From a virus, in IMG/VR virus record IMGVR_UViG_3300030107_001967, positions 1-21,141 of that record: a stretch of DNA of 21,141 bases, one strand, 5' to 3'. A program made the position numbers and the translations under genes. Each line of letters begins with the position of its first letter. The first letter of the stretch is position 1. This document shows positions 6,837 to 16,600 of the stretch, in pieces. The notes below the pieces were generated by a model, which was given only the letters and a program-made list of their open reading frames with translations, was not told where the DNA came from and ran no database searches.

Positions 6837-9430
6837 TGGCAAGAAGTACAGTTGCATTTACCAACTTTACAGCTGGAGAATTATCTCCTAGACTTGATGG
6901 TCGTACTGACCTTGGTAAATATTTTAATGGATCTAAAACCTTGGAGAATATGGTTGTTCATCCGCATGGTGGTGCATCCAGACGACCTGGCACAAAATTT
7001 GCACATGAAGTAAAATCAAGTGCAGCTAAAACAAGATTAATTCCTTTTGAGTTTTCTACAACACAAACTTATATTTTAGAATTAGGAAATACTTATATCC
7101 GATTTTATAAAGATAAAGGAATTATTACTGAGGGAAATAAAACAATATCGGCTATTACAAAAGCTAATCCAGCAGTTGTAACAGCAACATCCCATGGTTA
7201 TTCCGATGGCGATCATGTTATTATTTCAGGTGTTGTTGGAATGGTGCAAGTTAATAATAGAACTTTTAAGGTTGCGAATAAAACAACAAATACTTTTCAA
7301 TTACAAGATGTGGATGGAAATAACATTGATAGTTCAAATGATTATCAAACTTATACATCTGGAGGTGTAGCAAATAAAATTTATGAATTAACCAGTCCTT
7401 ATACAACAGCGGATATACCAACTGTTAAATTTGCACAATCAGCTGATGTTATGTACCTGGTTCATCCAGGATATGCGATTAGAAAATTAACACGATCTGG
7501 ACATACCTCATGGACAATAAGTACACCGACATTAACAACATCGGATGATAAAACTGTTAGTGCAGTAACAAAAGCTAATCCCGGTGTTGTAACTACTTCG
7601 ACAGATCATGGATATGCAGAGGGTGATTTTGTTACTTTTACAAACATTGGAGGAATGACTCAATTAAATGGAAATGTTTATAAAGTTGGAACTGTTGGAT
7701 CTTCAACAACTTTTAATTTACAAGATTCTGGTGGCACAAATTTAAACACTAGCAGTTATGGTACATTTTCTGCTGGTGGATCAGATACTGTTAATAAATT
7801 AACAAATCCAGTTTTAAACACAACAACTGATTATTATCCAAGCTCTGTATCTTTTTTTGAACAACGACTTGTTTTTGCTGGATCTAATAATAATCCACAA
7901 ACAATGTGGTTTTCTAAAAGTGCAGCTTTAGAAAATTTTACAACTGGAACGAATGATACTGATGCAATGGTTTATACGATTGCATCGAATAAAGTTAATG
8001 CAATACGATATATTTCAGCACAACGATCTTTAATTGTGGGAACTGTTGGAGGAGAATTTGTTGTAAGTGCTTCTGGTACAACTCAACCAATTACTCCAAC
8101 AAATGTGCAAATACAAAAACAATCCAGTTATGGATCAGCTAACATTGATGCAGTTCAAATTGAAAATGTAACAATGTTTATTCAACGAGCAAAAAGAAAA
8201 TTACGAGAACTGTCTTACAATTTAAACATTGACCAGTATCAAGCACAAGATATGACATTACTAGCTGAACATATAACCGAGGGTGGTGTTCTTGAAATGG
8301 CATATCAACAAGAACCAGATAGTATTTTGTGGTGTGTAAGAAATGATGGAACTCTTTTAGGTTTTACTTATGCTAGGGCAGAAGAAGTTGTCGGATGGCA
8401 TCGTCATAAATTAGGCGGTGTATTTGGCGAAGCAACAATAACAGTTTCCGATTATGGAAATATTGCTACTGGTACAACGATTACCATTACAAAATCAGAT
8501 GGTACATCTGTTACATTTACATCAGAAACTGCTGGTGGAACTTCTCCATCCGAAACAAATGGATGGCGACCAAATGAGAGTAACAATACAACTGCTGATA
8601 ATATCTATACAGCAATTAATGCACACGCAGATTTTACTGTAGCCAATCCAGCAGCTGCGGTTGTAACGATAAAAGAAACATCTAAAAGTGGTAATGATCC
8701 AATAACAATAACAACATCTGATACAACACGATTAGCAACAACTGATGAGGGTAATGCTATTGTTGAATCGGTGGCTTCCATACCAACTGATACAAATGAA
8801 GATGAATTATGGATGATTGTAAAAAGAACGATTGATGGCACAACAAGACGATATGTTGAATATTTAAACTTATTTGATTATGGAACTGATCAAGCAGATG
8901 CCTCTTTTGTTGATAGCGGACTAACTTATGATGGCTCATCAACAACATCAATAACTGGATTAGAACATCTGGAAAATGAAAGTGTTACAATTTTAGCTAA
9001 TGGTGCAACACATCCAGTTAAAAGTGTTTCAAGTGGAGCTGTTATGACTGGAGGATCTATAACTTTAAATCGTTCTGCATCAAAAGCACAAATTGGTTTA
9101 GGATATACATCGACACTCCAAACAATGCGAGTAGAAGCTCCTGGAAATGAATCAACATCCCAGGCCAAAACAAAACGCATCAATGAAGTAACTTTACGAT
9201 TACATGAAACAGTTGGTGCAGAAGTAGGAGCAAATTTAAGTAATATGGAACGAATACCATTTCGTTCTAGTGCAGCATTAATGGACACAGCTGTGCCATT
9301 ATTTACTGGCGATAAACAAATAGAATTTCGAGATGATTTTAATACAGATGGTTGGATTTATGTACGACAAAACCAACCACTCCCATTAACATTAATTTCA
9401 ATTTATCCGCAGATTACAATTAATGATTAA
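6836..9430 (+). CDS. Tail tubular protein B (nozzle, T7 gp12-like) with inserted domains
   Basis: An 864-residue protein of the T7 gp12 type, forming the nozzle of the short tail. The N-terminus is characteristic: TAGELSPRLDGRTDLGKYFNGS, then NMVVHPHGGASRRPGTKF. Two copies of a beta module lie at about residues 102-177 and 239-315, both beginning KT(I/V)SA(I/V)TKANP and containing HGY(S/A)(D/E)GD and a Gly-Met motif; this pattern resembles the E1 FCCH-type module often seen in phage tail proteins. A further beta insert, residues about 533-641 (ATITVSDYG ... TRLATTDEG), interrupts the core between GWHRHKLGGVFGE and VESVASIP. The core then continues with DELWMIVKR and RRYVEYLNLF. T7 gp12 is 794 residues; the inserts explain the extra length. 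It overlaps the next gene by eight bases. Confidence 0.92.
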   Translation: MARSTVAFTNFTAGELSPRLDGRTDLGKYFNGSKTLENMVVHPHGGASRRPGTKFAHEVKSSAAKTRLIPFEFSTTQTYILELGNTYIRFYKDKGIITEGNKTISAITKANPAVVTATSHGYSDGDHVIISGVVGMVQVNNRTFKVANKTTNTFQLQDVDGNNIDSSNDYQTYTSGGVANKIYELTSPYTTADIPTVKFAQSADVMYLVHPGYAIRKLTRSGHTSWTISTPTLTTSDDKTVSAVTKANPGVVTTSTDHGYAEGDFVTFTNIGGMTQLNGNVYKVGTVGSSTTFNLQDSGGTNLNTSSYGTFSAGGSDTVNKLTNPVLNTTTDYYPSSVSFFEQRLVFAGSNNNPQTMWFSKSAALENFTTGTNDTDAMVYTIASNKVNAIRYISAQRSLIVGTVGGEFVVSASGTTQPITPTNVQIQKQSSYGSANIDAVQIENVTMFIQRAKRKLRELSYNLNIDQYQAQDMTLLAEHITEGGVLEMAYQQEPDSILWCVRNDGTLLGFTYARAEEVVGWHRHKLGGVFGEATITVSDYGNIATGTTITITKSDGTSVTFTSETAGGTSPSETNGWRPNESNNTTADNIYTAINAHADFTVANPAAAVVTIKETSKSGNDPITITTSDTTRLATTDEGNAIVESVASIPTDTNEDELWMIVKRTIDGTTRRYVEYLNLFDYGTDQADASFVDSGLTYDGSSTTSITGLEHLENESVTILANGATHPVKSVSSGAVMTGGSITLNRSASKAQIGLGYTSTLQTMRVEAPGNESTSQAKTKRINEVTLRLHETVGAEVGANLSNMERIPFRSSAALMDTAVPLFTGDKQIEFRDDFNTDGWIYVRQNQPLPLTLISIYPQITIND

Positions 9431-9860
9431 GTTAATTGATTTTAAAAGTGATCATGCACAACGAATGGTTTGGTCTTTAAATAGTTCAGAAATAGAAATT
9501 GATGAAAAGTATCATAAACTTCTTAATACATTAGAAGTACCAAATATGTCTTTTACTGCAACACATGATAATAAAATTATTTGTGCTGGAGGTATTATTC
9601 CTATTTGGGATAATGTTTATGAGGGATGGGTAATGGGTTCAAGCTTAATTTGGAACTTTAGAATTGCATCTGCAAAAATTATAAAAAAGGGCATGGAAGA
9701 TTTAATATTAAAAAATAATGTTAAACGATTACAAACAGCTGTCAAAAAAGATTTTTTACTTGGTCATCGATTTGCGAAATGGCTAGGTATGGAAGAAGAG
9801 GGATTAATGAGAAAGTATCAAAACAATGAAGATTATATTCGATTTGCGAGGGTAATGTAA
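9423..9860 (+). CDS. GNAT-like internal virion protein (T7 gp13-like)
   Basis: A 145-residue protein with the look of a GNAT acyltransferase fold: an N-terminal strand and helix, then KIICAGGIIPIWDNVYEGWV (central strands), a helix RIASAKIIKKGMEDLI, a strand KRLQTAVKKDFLLGHRFAKWLGM and the closing EEEGLMRKY. T7 gp13 is 138 residues, lies at the same place in the genome and has a related degenerate GNAT pattern. In T7 gp13 is a virion-associated protein needed for infectivity. No clear acetyl-CoA-binding Q/R-x-x-G-x-G/A loop is visible, so it may be non-enzymatic. It overlaps tail tubular protein B by eight bases and abuts the gp14-like gene (TAATG). Confidence 0.8.
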   Translation: MIKLIDFKSDHAQRMVWSLNSSEIEIDEKYHKLLNTLEVPNMSFTATHDNKIICAGGIIPIWDNVYEGWVMGSSLIWNFRIASAKIIKKGMEDLILKNNVKRLQTAVKKDFLLGHRFAKWLGMEEEGLMRKYQNNEDYIRFARVM

Positions 9861-10570
9861 TGGCTCCAACAACAATAATGATGGCTGGTGCTGGTGTTAG
9901 TGCTGTTAGCTCTATCATGGGCGGACAAGCAGCAATGGAAGCTGGTCGTTATCAACAAAATGTTGCTAATCAAAATGCAACTCTTTTAGATAATAAAGCA
10001 GAACAAGCACTTAACATTGGTCATGCGAATGTTAAAAGATTTGGCAGAAGTTTTGAAAAAGCACAAGCATCTACAGAAGCAGCATTTATTTCAGCTGGTG
10101 TTAAAATGGAGGGAACTCCAATGAAAGTTTTAGAGCATAATATTTACGAGGGCGAAATTGAAAAAATGAATATTATGTATGATGCTAGAATGCAAAGTTA
10201 TGATTTTAAACAACAAGCAGTATCATCCAGGATGGAGGGCGAATATGCAATGTATCAAGCAAGAGCTGCTCGTTCATCAGCCATTATAGGTGCAGTTGGT
10301 ACAATGGTCGGAGCAGTTGGAGGTTATATGTTAGCTGGACAACAAGCAGCACAAGCAAAAGCTCTTATGACTCAAAATGCTTCGTATGCTACACAGATTT
10401 TAAACACCCAGGCAAAGAATAATAAAATGTTAATGGATATGAAAGCTATGAATGCGAAAAGTTTATCTGTTACTATTAATGAAAATACAAAAAGCTCAAT
10501 TAGAACATCTATTGATAATGCAATTACATTACAAAAATACCCAATGGGTTTTCCAACTAGGAGTCATTAA
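9860..10570 (+). CDS. Internal virion protein, T7 gp14-like
   Basis: A 236-residue protein matching the gp14-type ejection protein by position and pattern. It has an N-terminal small-residue hydrophobic segment (residues 5-25, MMAGAGVSAVSSIMGG), a long amphipathic, Gln/Ala-rich helical body (residues 26-135), and a second hydrophobic Gly/Ala-rich segment at 138-160 (SAIIGAVGTMVGAVGGYML). In T7, gp14 leaves the virion first and forms the outer-membrane part of the DNA ejection channel. The middle segment AAFISAGVKMEGTPMKVLEH (Gly, Pro) is common to gp14-like proteins. Starts and ends in TAATG junctions, so translation is coupled on both sides. T7 gp14 is 196 residues, similar in size. Confidence 0.82.
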   Translation: MAPTTIMMAGAGVSAVSSIMGGQAAMEAGRYQQNVANQNATLLDNKAEQALNIGHANVKRFGRSFEKAQASTEAAFISAGVKMEGTPMKVLEHNIYEGEIEKMNIMYDARMQSYDFKQQAVSSRMEGEYAMYQARAARSSAIIGAVGTMVGAVGGYMLAGQQAAQAKALMTQNASYATQILNTQAKNNKMLMDMKAMNAKSLSVTINENTKSSIRTSIDNAITLQKYPMGFPTRSH

Positions 10571-13152
10571 TGGTACAAATTCCAGTCTTTACATCTCAAT
10601 CTTCTCCTAAACTAACAGCACCAGTTACAAGGGGAGTGCCTAATCTTGTTGGAGCTGCAATGCTTCCTTACGAGCAAGGATCTCGTTTAGGTAGTACAAT
10701 TTTAGATGTTGGACAAAAAAAATATGAACAAGAATTAAATTTTGAAAACCAAAAGTATGAAGCAAAACTGGATCATGATTTAAATTTAAAAAAATTAGCT
10801 TTAGATTTTGAATCAGAAGAATATGCAATTCAAAAGCAACATGAGATTGATTTATTTAAAGAAAATGAATCTTATAAAACAGAACTTTTTAAATTATCAA
10901 ATGAATTAAAAGGCGAGTTTGAAATTAATAAAATAAATATTCAGCGAGAAAATAAGGTTAAACAAACAATCGCTGACTCATGGGAACAAATTTACGCACT
11001 TTCTGATATTGCTAATCGAGATCCAGATACAGAAAATGCTTTGGGTAATTGGGAAAATGGAATTAAAAATTTAAAAACTCAATTAACCAGAGGAGTTACA
11101 GATCTTTATACCAAACAATTAATTGAACAAGAATTTGATGAAAATGTTGCATTAGAGAGAGCAAAAGTTTCTTCTAATATTAATAAAAATATTTTAGATC
11201 AATCAGAAATTATTTTTCAAAATGAAGTTGAAACTTTAAAAAATAATATTATTCGTAACCACTCACACTTTGATATTATTAGTTTAGAAAAATTAATTGG
11301 CGAAAATTCTATTATTCATCAACGAGCTGCAAAAGGAGAATTACAATTAAATGGATCTCCAGTAACTTCAGATATTTATATTGAAGCTGTTAAAAAAGAT
11401 ATTTTTACTGTCATGGGCGAGAACATGGCAAATGACCAACCAGAGAGATTTAAGTTTTATAATCAACAAGGTTTTTGGGATGATAAATTAACACCAGAAC
11501 TTATACAATCTTATGAAGATAAAGCTGATAAAGCCATTGCATCAAAACTATCTAATCAAATTTCTAATCTTAAAAGCTCTGCTACTATATTAACAACATC
11601 GATTGATAATTTTATAGATCCAACTCATCCAGAATTTTTTGGCGATACTAATCAATACTTTACTTACAAAACACAAGCTGAAGATATGATTAATGATTTA
11701 TTGGCTGTTGGAGAAAATGAAAAAGCTCAAAAACTTGCAATTAAACTTGATGCTTTAAATAGTGCTTTTATTAATCATAATGAAATTAAAAGATTACAAG
11801 AATTACCTTTAGATCAAGTACAAGACTATTGGGCGGTTTTAAATCAAGAAGTATTGGCAACATCTGGAACTGCAAAATTTAATCAACATAAAGCAGATCT
11901 TGTTGGTCATGTAGAAACATTAATGAACTATATGGAAACAGAGATTGGTGCTGGTCGTGTCATTGAAATGGCAGAAAAGTTTGGCATGAATATTCCAACT
12001 ATAAATTGGATGGACACTAATCCAAATGAAATTGCACAGTATCAAGCTTCCATGGGTTTTTTAATGAATAAATATAATTTGACTGAAATGCCATTTTTTA
12101 GAGAATCAGATTTAGCACAAATTAATGAAGTTTTTAAAACTGGAAGCAAACAAGATATTTTACAACTAGCAAGTAATGTTGCACAAGTATCTGACATTTA
12201 TGCAAACGATGCCTTTACTGATTTATCGAATAACTCCCCAGCCATGGCACACCTAGGTAAATTAATGAATATGAACCAAGGCGGTATGACACAAGCAACA
12301 GAGCATATTGTTAATGGTTGGATTGCAATGCGAAATGATGAAACTGCATCATTAGTTGGTAAAGTTGGATTAGATAAATTAGATAATGATTATCTAACAA
12401 TATCTGAAACTATGCTGGGCGATATTTTAACAAATGTACCAGAAACTTTTACGCAAATAACAGAATCTTCTAAATTTATATTTGCTAATATGATTGCAGA
12501 AAATTCTGAATTACGACAATTAATTATTGATGATAATACAAATAATGAAAAACTACAAGCAGCTTGGAGAATGTCTATTCAATATGCATCTGGAATGGTT
12601 ATTGATGCTGATGGAGCAAAAGGTGGAATAGAAATGTTTAATGGCAAATCAATTATTATTCCAAAAGAAAAAGCAAATGGAACTTTAGATCAATTTAATT
12701 TAGCTGGTCAATTTAAAAGTAATGATGCTCCATCATTAGAATTATTATTAGAAAATCATTTAACTGATGAATTATTATATGATGCAACAGCAACAATAAG
12801 TGCAGATGCAAGTGGAAGATCTGGAGATGTATTTGTTAATGGAATGCCATCTGAATTTGGTGCAGATGGAAAATTTGTTGATTATATAGATGCAAACGAA
12901 TTATTTAAGTCATTTGGTGGTTATGATAAAATTTATTTAGAAACAAATGAGTATGGCGAATATTTTATTACCTTTGGCGATCCTGGAGATCCAGCACATG
13001 AATATTATAAAACAAAAGATGGTAAAAAAGTTACTTTAAATATTAATAGAATTTTACCAGCTTTAATAAAAGCACACAAAGCTAATCCAGATTTGATTAA
13101 TCGTGGAGAATTATATGATGAATCTGGAATGAGAAGAGATGAGATTTTATAA
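10570..13152 (+). CDS. Internal virion protein, T7 gp15-like
   Basis: An 860-residue, largely helical and acidic protein, positioned where T7 gp15 (747 residues) lies. Residues about 40-135 are rich in Glu, Lys, Leu and Asn and look like a long coiled coil (EQELNFENQKYEAKLDHDL, then KKLALDFESEEYAIQKQHEI). The rest has no motif I recognise; the C-terminal quarter (from about residue 690) has a more mixed composition, with AHEYYKTKDGKKVTLNINRILP near the end. In T7, gp15 is ejected and forms the periplasmic tunnel with gp16. The assignment rests on gene order (gp13-gp14-gp15-lysozyme-gp16 parts), size and helical character rather than clear homology. Confidence 0.75.
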   Translation: MVQIPVFTSQSSPKLTAPVTRGVPNLVGAAMLPYEQGSRLGSTILDVGQKKYEQELNFENQKYEAKLDHDLNLKKLALDFESEEYAIQKQHEIDLFKENESYKTELFKLSNELKGEFEINKINIQRENKVKQTIADSWEQIYALSDIANRDPDTENALGNWENGIKNLKTQLTRGVTDLYTKQLIEQEFDENVALERAKVSSNINKNILDQSEIIFQNEVETLKNNIIRNHSHFDIISLEKLIGENSIIHQRAAKGELQLNGSPVTSDIYIEAVKKDIFTVMGENMANDQPERFKFYNQQGFWDDKLTPELIQSYEDKADKAIASKLSNQISNLKSSATILTTSIDNFIDPTHPEFFGDTNQYFTYKTQAEDMINDLLAVGENEKAQKLAIKLDALNSAFINHNEIKRLQELPLDQVQDYWAVLNQEVLATSGTAKFNQHKADLVGHVETLMNYMETEIGAGRVIEMAEKFGMNIPTINWMDTNPNEIAQYQASMGFLMNKYNLTEMPFFRESDLAQINEVFKTGSKQDILQLASNVAQVSDIYANDAFTDLSNNSPAMAHLGKLMNMNQGGMTQATEHIVNGWIAMRNDETASLVGKVGLDKLDNDYLTISETMLGDILTNVPETFTQITESSKFIFANMIAENSELRQLIIDDNTNNEKLQAAWRMSIQYASGMVIDADGAKGGIEMFNGKSIIIPKEKANGTLDQFNLAGQFKSNDAPSLELLLENHLTDELLYDATATISADASGRSGDVFVNGMPSEFGADGKFVDYIDANELFKSFGGYDKIYLETNEYGEYFITFGDPGDPAHEYYKTKDGKKVTLNINRILPALIKAHKANPDLINRGELYDESGMRRDEIL

Positions 13153-13679
13153 TGAACAAAATAGATTGGAATTTTATTTCAGAGTTAGAGGGTAAGGGAG
13201 CAAATACTGGTTATGTACCCACAAAAAATTCTGGTGTAACAGTTGCAACTGGATTTGATTTAAAAGAAAAAGATGAAGAATTTTTATTAAAAATTGGCAT
13301 CTCCGAGCCAACTGTTGCAAAGCTTCAAAACTTTTGTGGACTTTCTGGTGGTGCAGCTTCAGCTGTTGCAAAAGATTTAGTATTAAGTGATAAGGAAGTT
13401 TTGGAAATAGATCTGTGTAGTAAAAAATATTATGCTGCAAGAATAATGAGTCAATATAATAGCAGAGATCCAAAAGAAACTTTTACAAATTTAACTAAAG
13501 GACAACAAACAGTTATTGCTTCTGTGGGTTTTCAGTATGGTAGTTTTTCACGAACTCCATCATTTATTAAACACGCAGTTAATTCTGATTGGGATTTAGT
13601 GGATCGAGAGCTGCGTAATTTTGGCGATGACTTTGGTACTCGAAGAAATAGAGAGGCAGAATACTTATGGGTGAAGTAA
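13152..13679 (+). CDS. Pesticin-type phage muramidase (virion-associated lysozyme)
   Basis: A 175-residue protein with the pattern of the pesticin/T4-lysozyme-like family. The N-terminal active-site region reads FISELEGKG, then TGYVPTKNSGVTVATGFDL. Glu13 is the likely catalytic acid; Thr30 and Asp36 have the six-residue spacing of the Thr/Asp pair I recall for pesticin. The C-terminal half has LTKGQQTVIASVGFQYG and a Trp/Arg-rich end, FGTRRNREAEYLW, also family-like. It should cleave the glycan backbone of peptidoglycan. It is embedded between the gp15- and gp16-like genes rather than beside a holin, and no signal peptide is seen, so it most likely acts in the virion to open murein during DNA entry. 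A role in lysis cannot be excluded. It overlaps the next gene by 13 bases. Confidence 0.85.
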   Translation: MNKIDWNFISELEGKGANTGYVPTKNSGVTVATGFDLKEKDEEFLLKIGISEPTVAKLQNFCGLSGGAASAVAKDLVLSDKEVLEIDLCSKKYYAARIMSQYNSRDPKETFTNLTKGQQTVIASVGFQYGSFSRTPSFIKHAVNSDWDLVDRELRNFGDDFGTRRNREAEYLWVK

Positions 13680-16600
13680 ATATTCCTAAAGTTGATGCTG
13701 TTGAAGCAGCTGGAATTAAAACTTATGATGATACTAAAAAACCTAAAGGGTTAGAACTTACTCTTACAAAAACCTTTTATCCAGATTCAAAACGAGTAGG
13801 CACGACTCCTACAAAAACTCCTCCTGGTTTTTTTTCTGATCCAACAAATAGAGATTATGGTGGTGCTACAGCTCTAACATCCCCTAAAACATTTTCTAAT
13901 ACTTATGAATCTGCTTTTGATGATTTGTATGAATTTGGAAGATCGGTATCTTCTTACCAGGGCAAAGTAGAAGATTGGGAATTAGTCCAAAATGAATTAG
14001 AAACAAAATTTGGAATAGAAATTCCTCATTGGGAAGATTACATTCCAGAGATTGATGATCAATACGCATGGTCAAGACCATTTTCTAATTTTGGTGTTGA
14101 TGGAGCTGGTGGAAATATGATGCCAGAAGCTCCATTTGAAGTTAAAAAAAAATATTTAGAAAATTTAATTTCAATAGAATTAGATAAACTTGGTCATGAA
14201 GCTAAAAAAAATTTTAAAGGATATGATCATTATTTTGATTTAAGAAAACAACGAGCAGCTGAAGTTCAAAAACAAATGGCTCTTAATATGCAGTATGCGG
14301 ATAGTGGCTGGGATAAATGGGGAGGAATGTTGTCTGGTACAGCTGTTGCTTCATTTCATGATCCACTTATTCTTGCAAGTCTACCTTTATCTATGATGTA
14401 TGGGTGGCAAGGTGGTATTGTTTATGCCACAATGCGAACAGCTGCAATCGAAGCAATTATTGCTGGTGGTGCAGAAACACTTATACAAACACAAGTAGTA
14501 CCTTATAGACAATCACTAGGACAAGATTATACCTGGTCGGATGCAGCAAAAATAATTGGAACTGTATCTGCAACAAGTGGTGTATTTGCTGGAACTCTTA
14601 CAGCTGGTGTTAAAGGTTCAGCACAATTATATAAAAATGCACAAATGGCTTTAGCCAAAACAAATCCAGAAATACGCAATAAAATTATTGGAAAAGAATT
14701 TGAAAAATTAGTTAATCAAGGTGCTGATCCAGATTTATTATTAAATTATATTAAAGATAGAATTAATGAATTGCCACCAACTGAAATGGTACAATTATTT
14801 AGAACATTTCCAGAAGCAATACAATTACACGCACCTTATCAAAGTGCTGCTAGAGAATTAGAAGAAAAAATTTTAGAAGATGTTGATAATCCATTATCCA
14901 AAGACATAGAGGGTACTGTTGAAAACATGGAAAGAACCAACTCAACTTTGGAAAGTGTATTAAAAAACGAAGAACCTAAAATTCCAGAGCAACCTAACTC
15001 TCCAATAGTCCTGGATGAAAAACGACCAGTAATGAATCATGTTAAAATGAATCCAGATGATATTGAAGTAGATGCAAAAACTTTTCAATTTAAAACTGGA
15101 GGCGATAGTAAAGGAGTTTTAACAACATTAAAAGGTATTGATAAATGGGATCATAATGCAGCTGGTACTGTTATGGTATGGGAAAGAGCTGATGGAAAAT
15201 TTTTTATTGCTGATGGTCATCAACGATTAGGACTAGCAAAAAGAATTAAAGCTAAAGATCCAAAACAAGATGTTTATCTAATGACAGTTATTAGACGAGA
15301 AGCTGATGGCTGGAATGCAGAAGATGTTATGGTTGAGGCTATGACAGTTAATATTGTTGCTGGAACTGCCAGATCAGAAGATGTGGCAAGGGTATTTTTA
15401 CGAATGGGAGAAACTCATACAGCTAATATACTTGCTGGAAGAATTAAGCCACAACAAGCTCTTTATCAAAATTCTCTTGGTTTATATAGATTAGGCGATG
15501 AAGCATTTAGATATTGGCTTAAAGGAGGAATAAAAGATAATATTGCAGCACAAGTTGGACACATTGTTGATGATCCAGAATTAGCAATAAATGCTTTAAA
15601 ACTTTTAGAAAAAGCAAAACCAGCTAATATTAATGAAGCAAGATCAATAATTAGATCTTTTTTAGATGCTGGGATAATAGAAACCACACAAACTGATATG
15701 TTTGGTGCTAGAATCATGAAACAGTCATTGATTGTAGAAAGATCCAAAGTTTATAGTAGTGCTTTACGAGAGCTAAAAAAGGATAAAACTATCTTTAAAG
15801 CTCTTGTGGAAAACGATGAAGCTATTATAAAAAGTGGTAGAAATAAATTAGATACAGACTATAATGTAGAAAAGGCAGAACAATATGGCATTATCATACA
15901 CAAAATCGAAAAACTCGCCAACCGCAAAGGGCGACTCTCAGACGAGCTTACCGCAGCAGCCAAACTCTGGAAAGCTGGAAGTAAGCGAAAAGCAGTTGAG
16001 TCTTTTAAAAAAGCTGTCTACGAGTCGATTGAACGAGGCGATCACGAGGGGCTTACTCCAAGCGGAAGTGAACGCAGTATCTTTGCTTCGCAATCGGAAA
16101 GTCCAGCTCGACAAAAACCAAAAGAAAACATAATCACAGAAAAGTTAAAGGTACATGACGATCCTCATGATACCAATGTAGCTGTTAAAGAAGCTGACGA
16201 TCAGTTAGAAGAATTAATTGAAGAAACAACATCTAAATCTGCATCTGGGGATTTTAAAACATCTCGTACATCTATTCCTCCAGGTCGAGAGGGTGTCCAA
16301 GATGATTTAACTTTATCCCAAACTACAACAGTTGAACCGCCATCATCAGTTTTGGCAAGTGCAACCGATATACCATTAAGATCTCGTATAGAGGTTGATA
16401 GTTCAATAGGGGAAGTTAGTTCCATAAACAAAGAAATAATACTCCAGGTTACCGATAATGTCGAGGAATTATTTAAACTAGCAAAAGCTAATATAAAAAA
16501 TATTGAGTCCTCTATAAATAATATAGGTAAAAATTTTCCAAAATCTAGGGTTATTACTGATATTAAAAATAAAAAAGACTTAAATGTTAATATTAAGAAA

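Noticed and set aside
8926-9288. Open frame of 120 codons on the minus strand
   Set aside because: Antisense to the conserved tail nozzle core; a shadow produced by codon bias.
13152-13679. Lysis cassette (endolysin with holin)
   Set aside because: No short gene with transmembrane helices lies nearby, and the enzyme is enclosed by ejection-protein genes, so a virion role is more likely.
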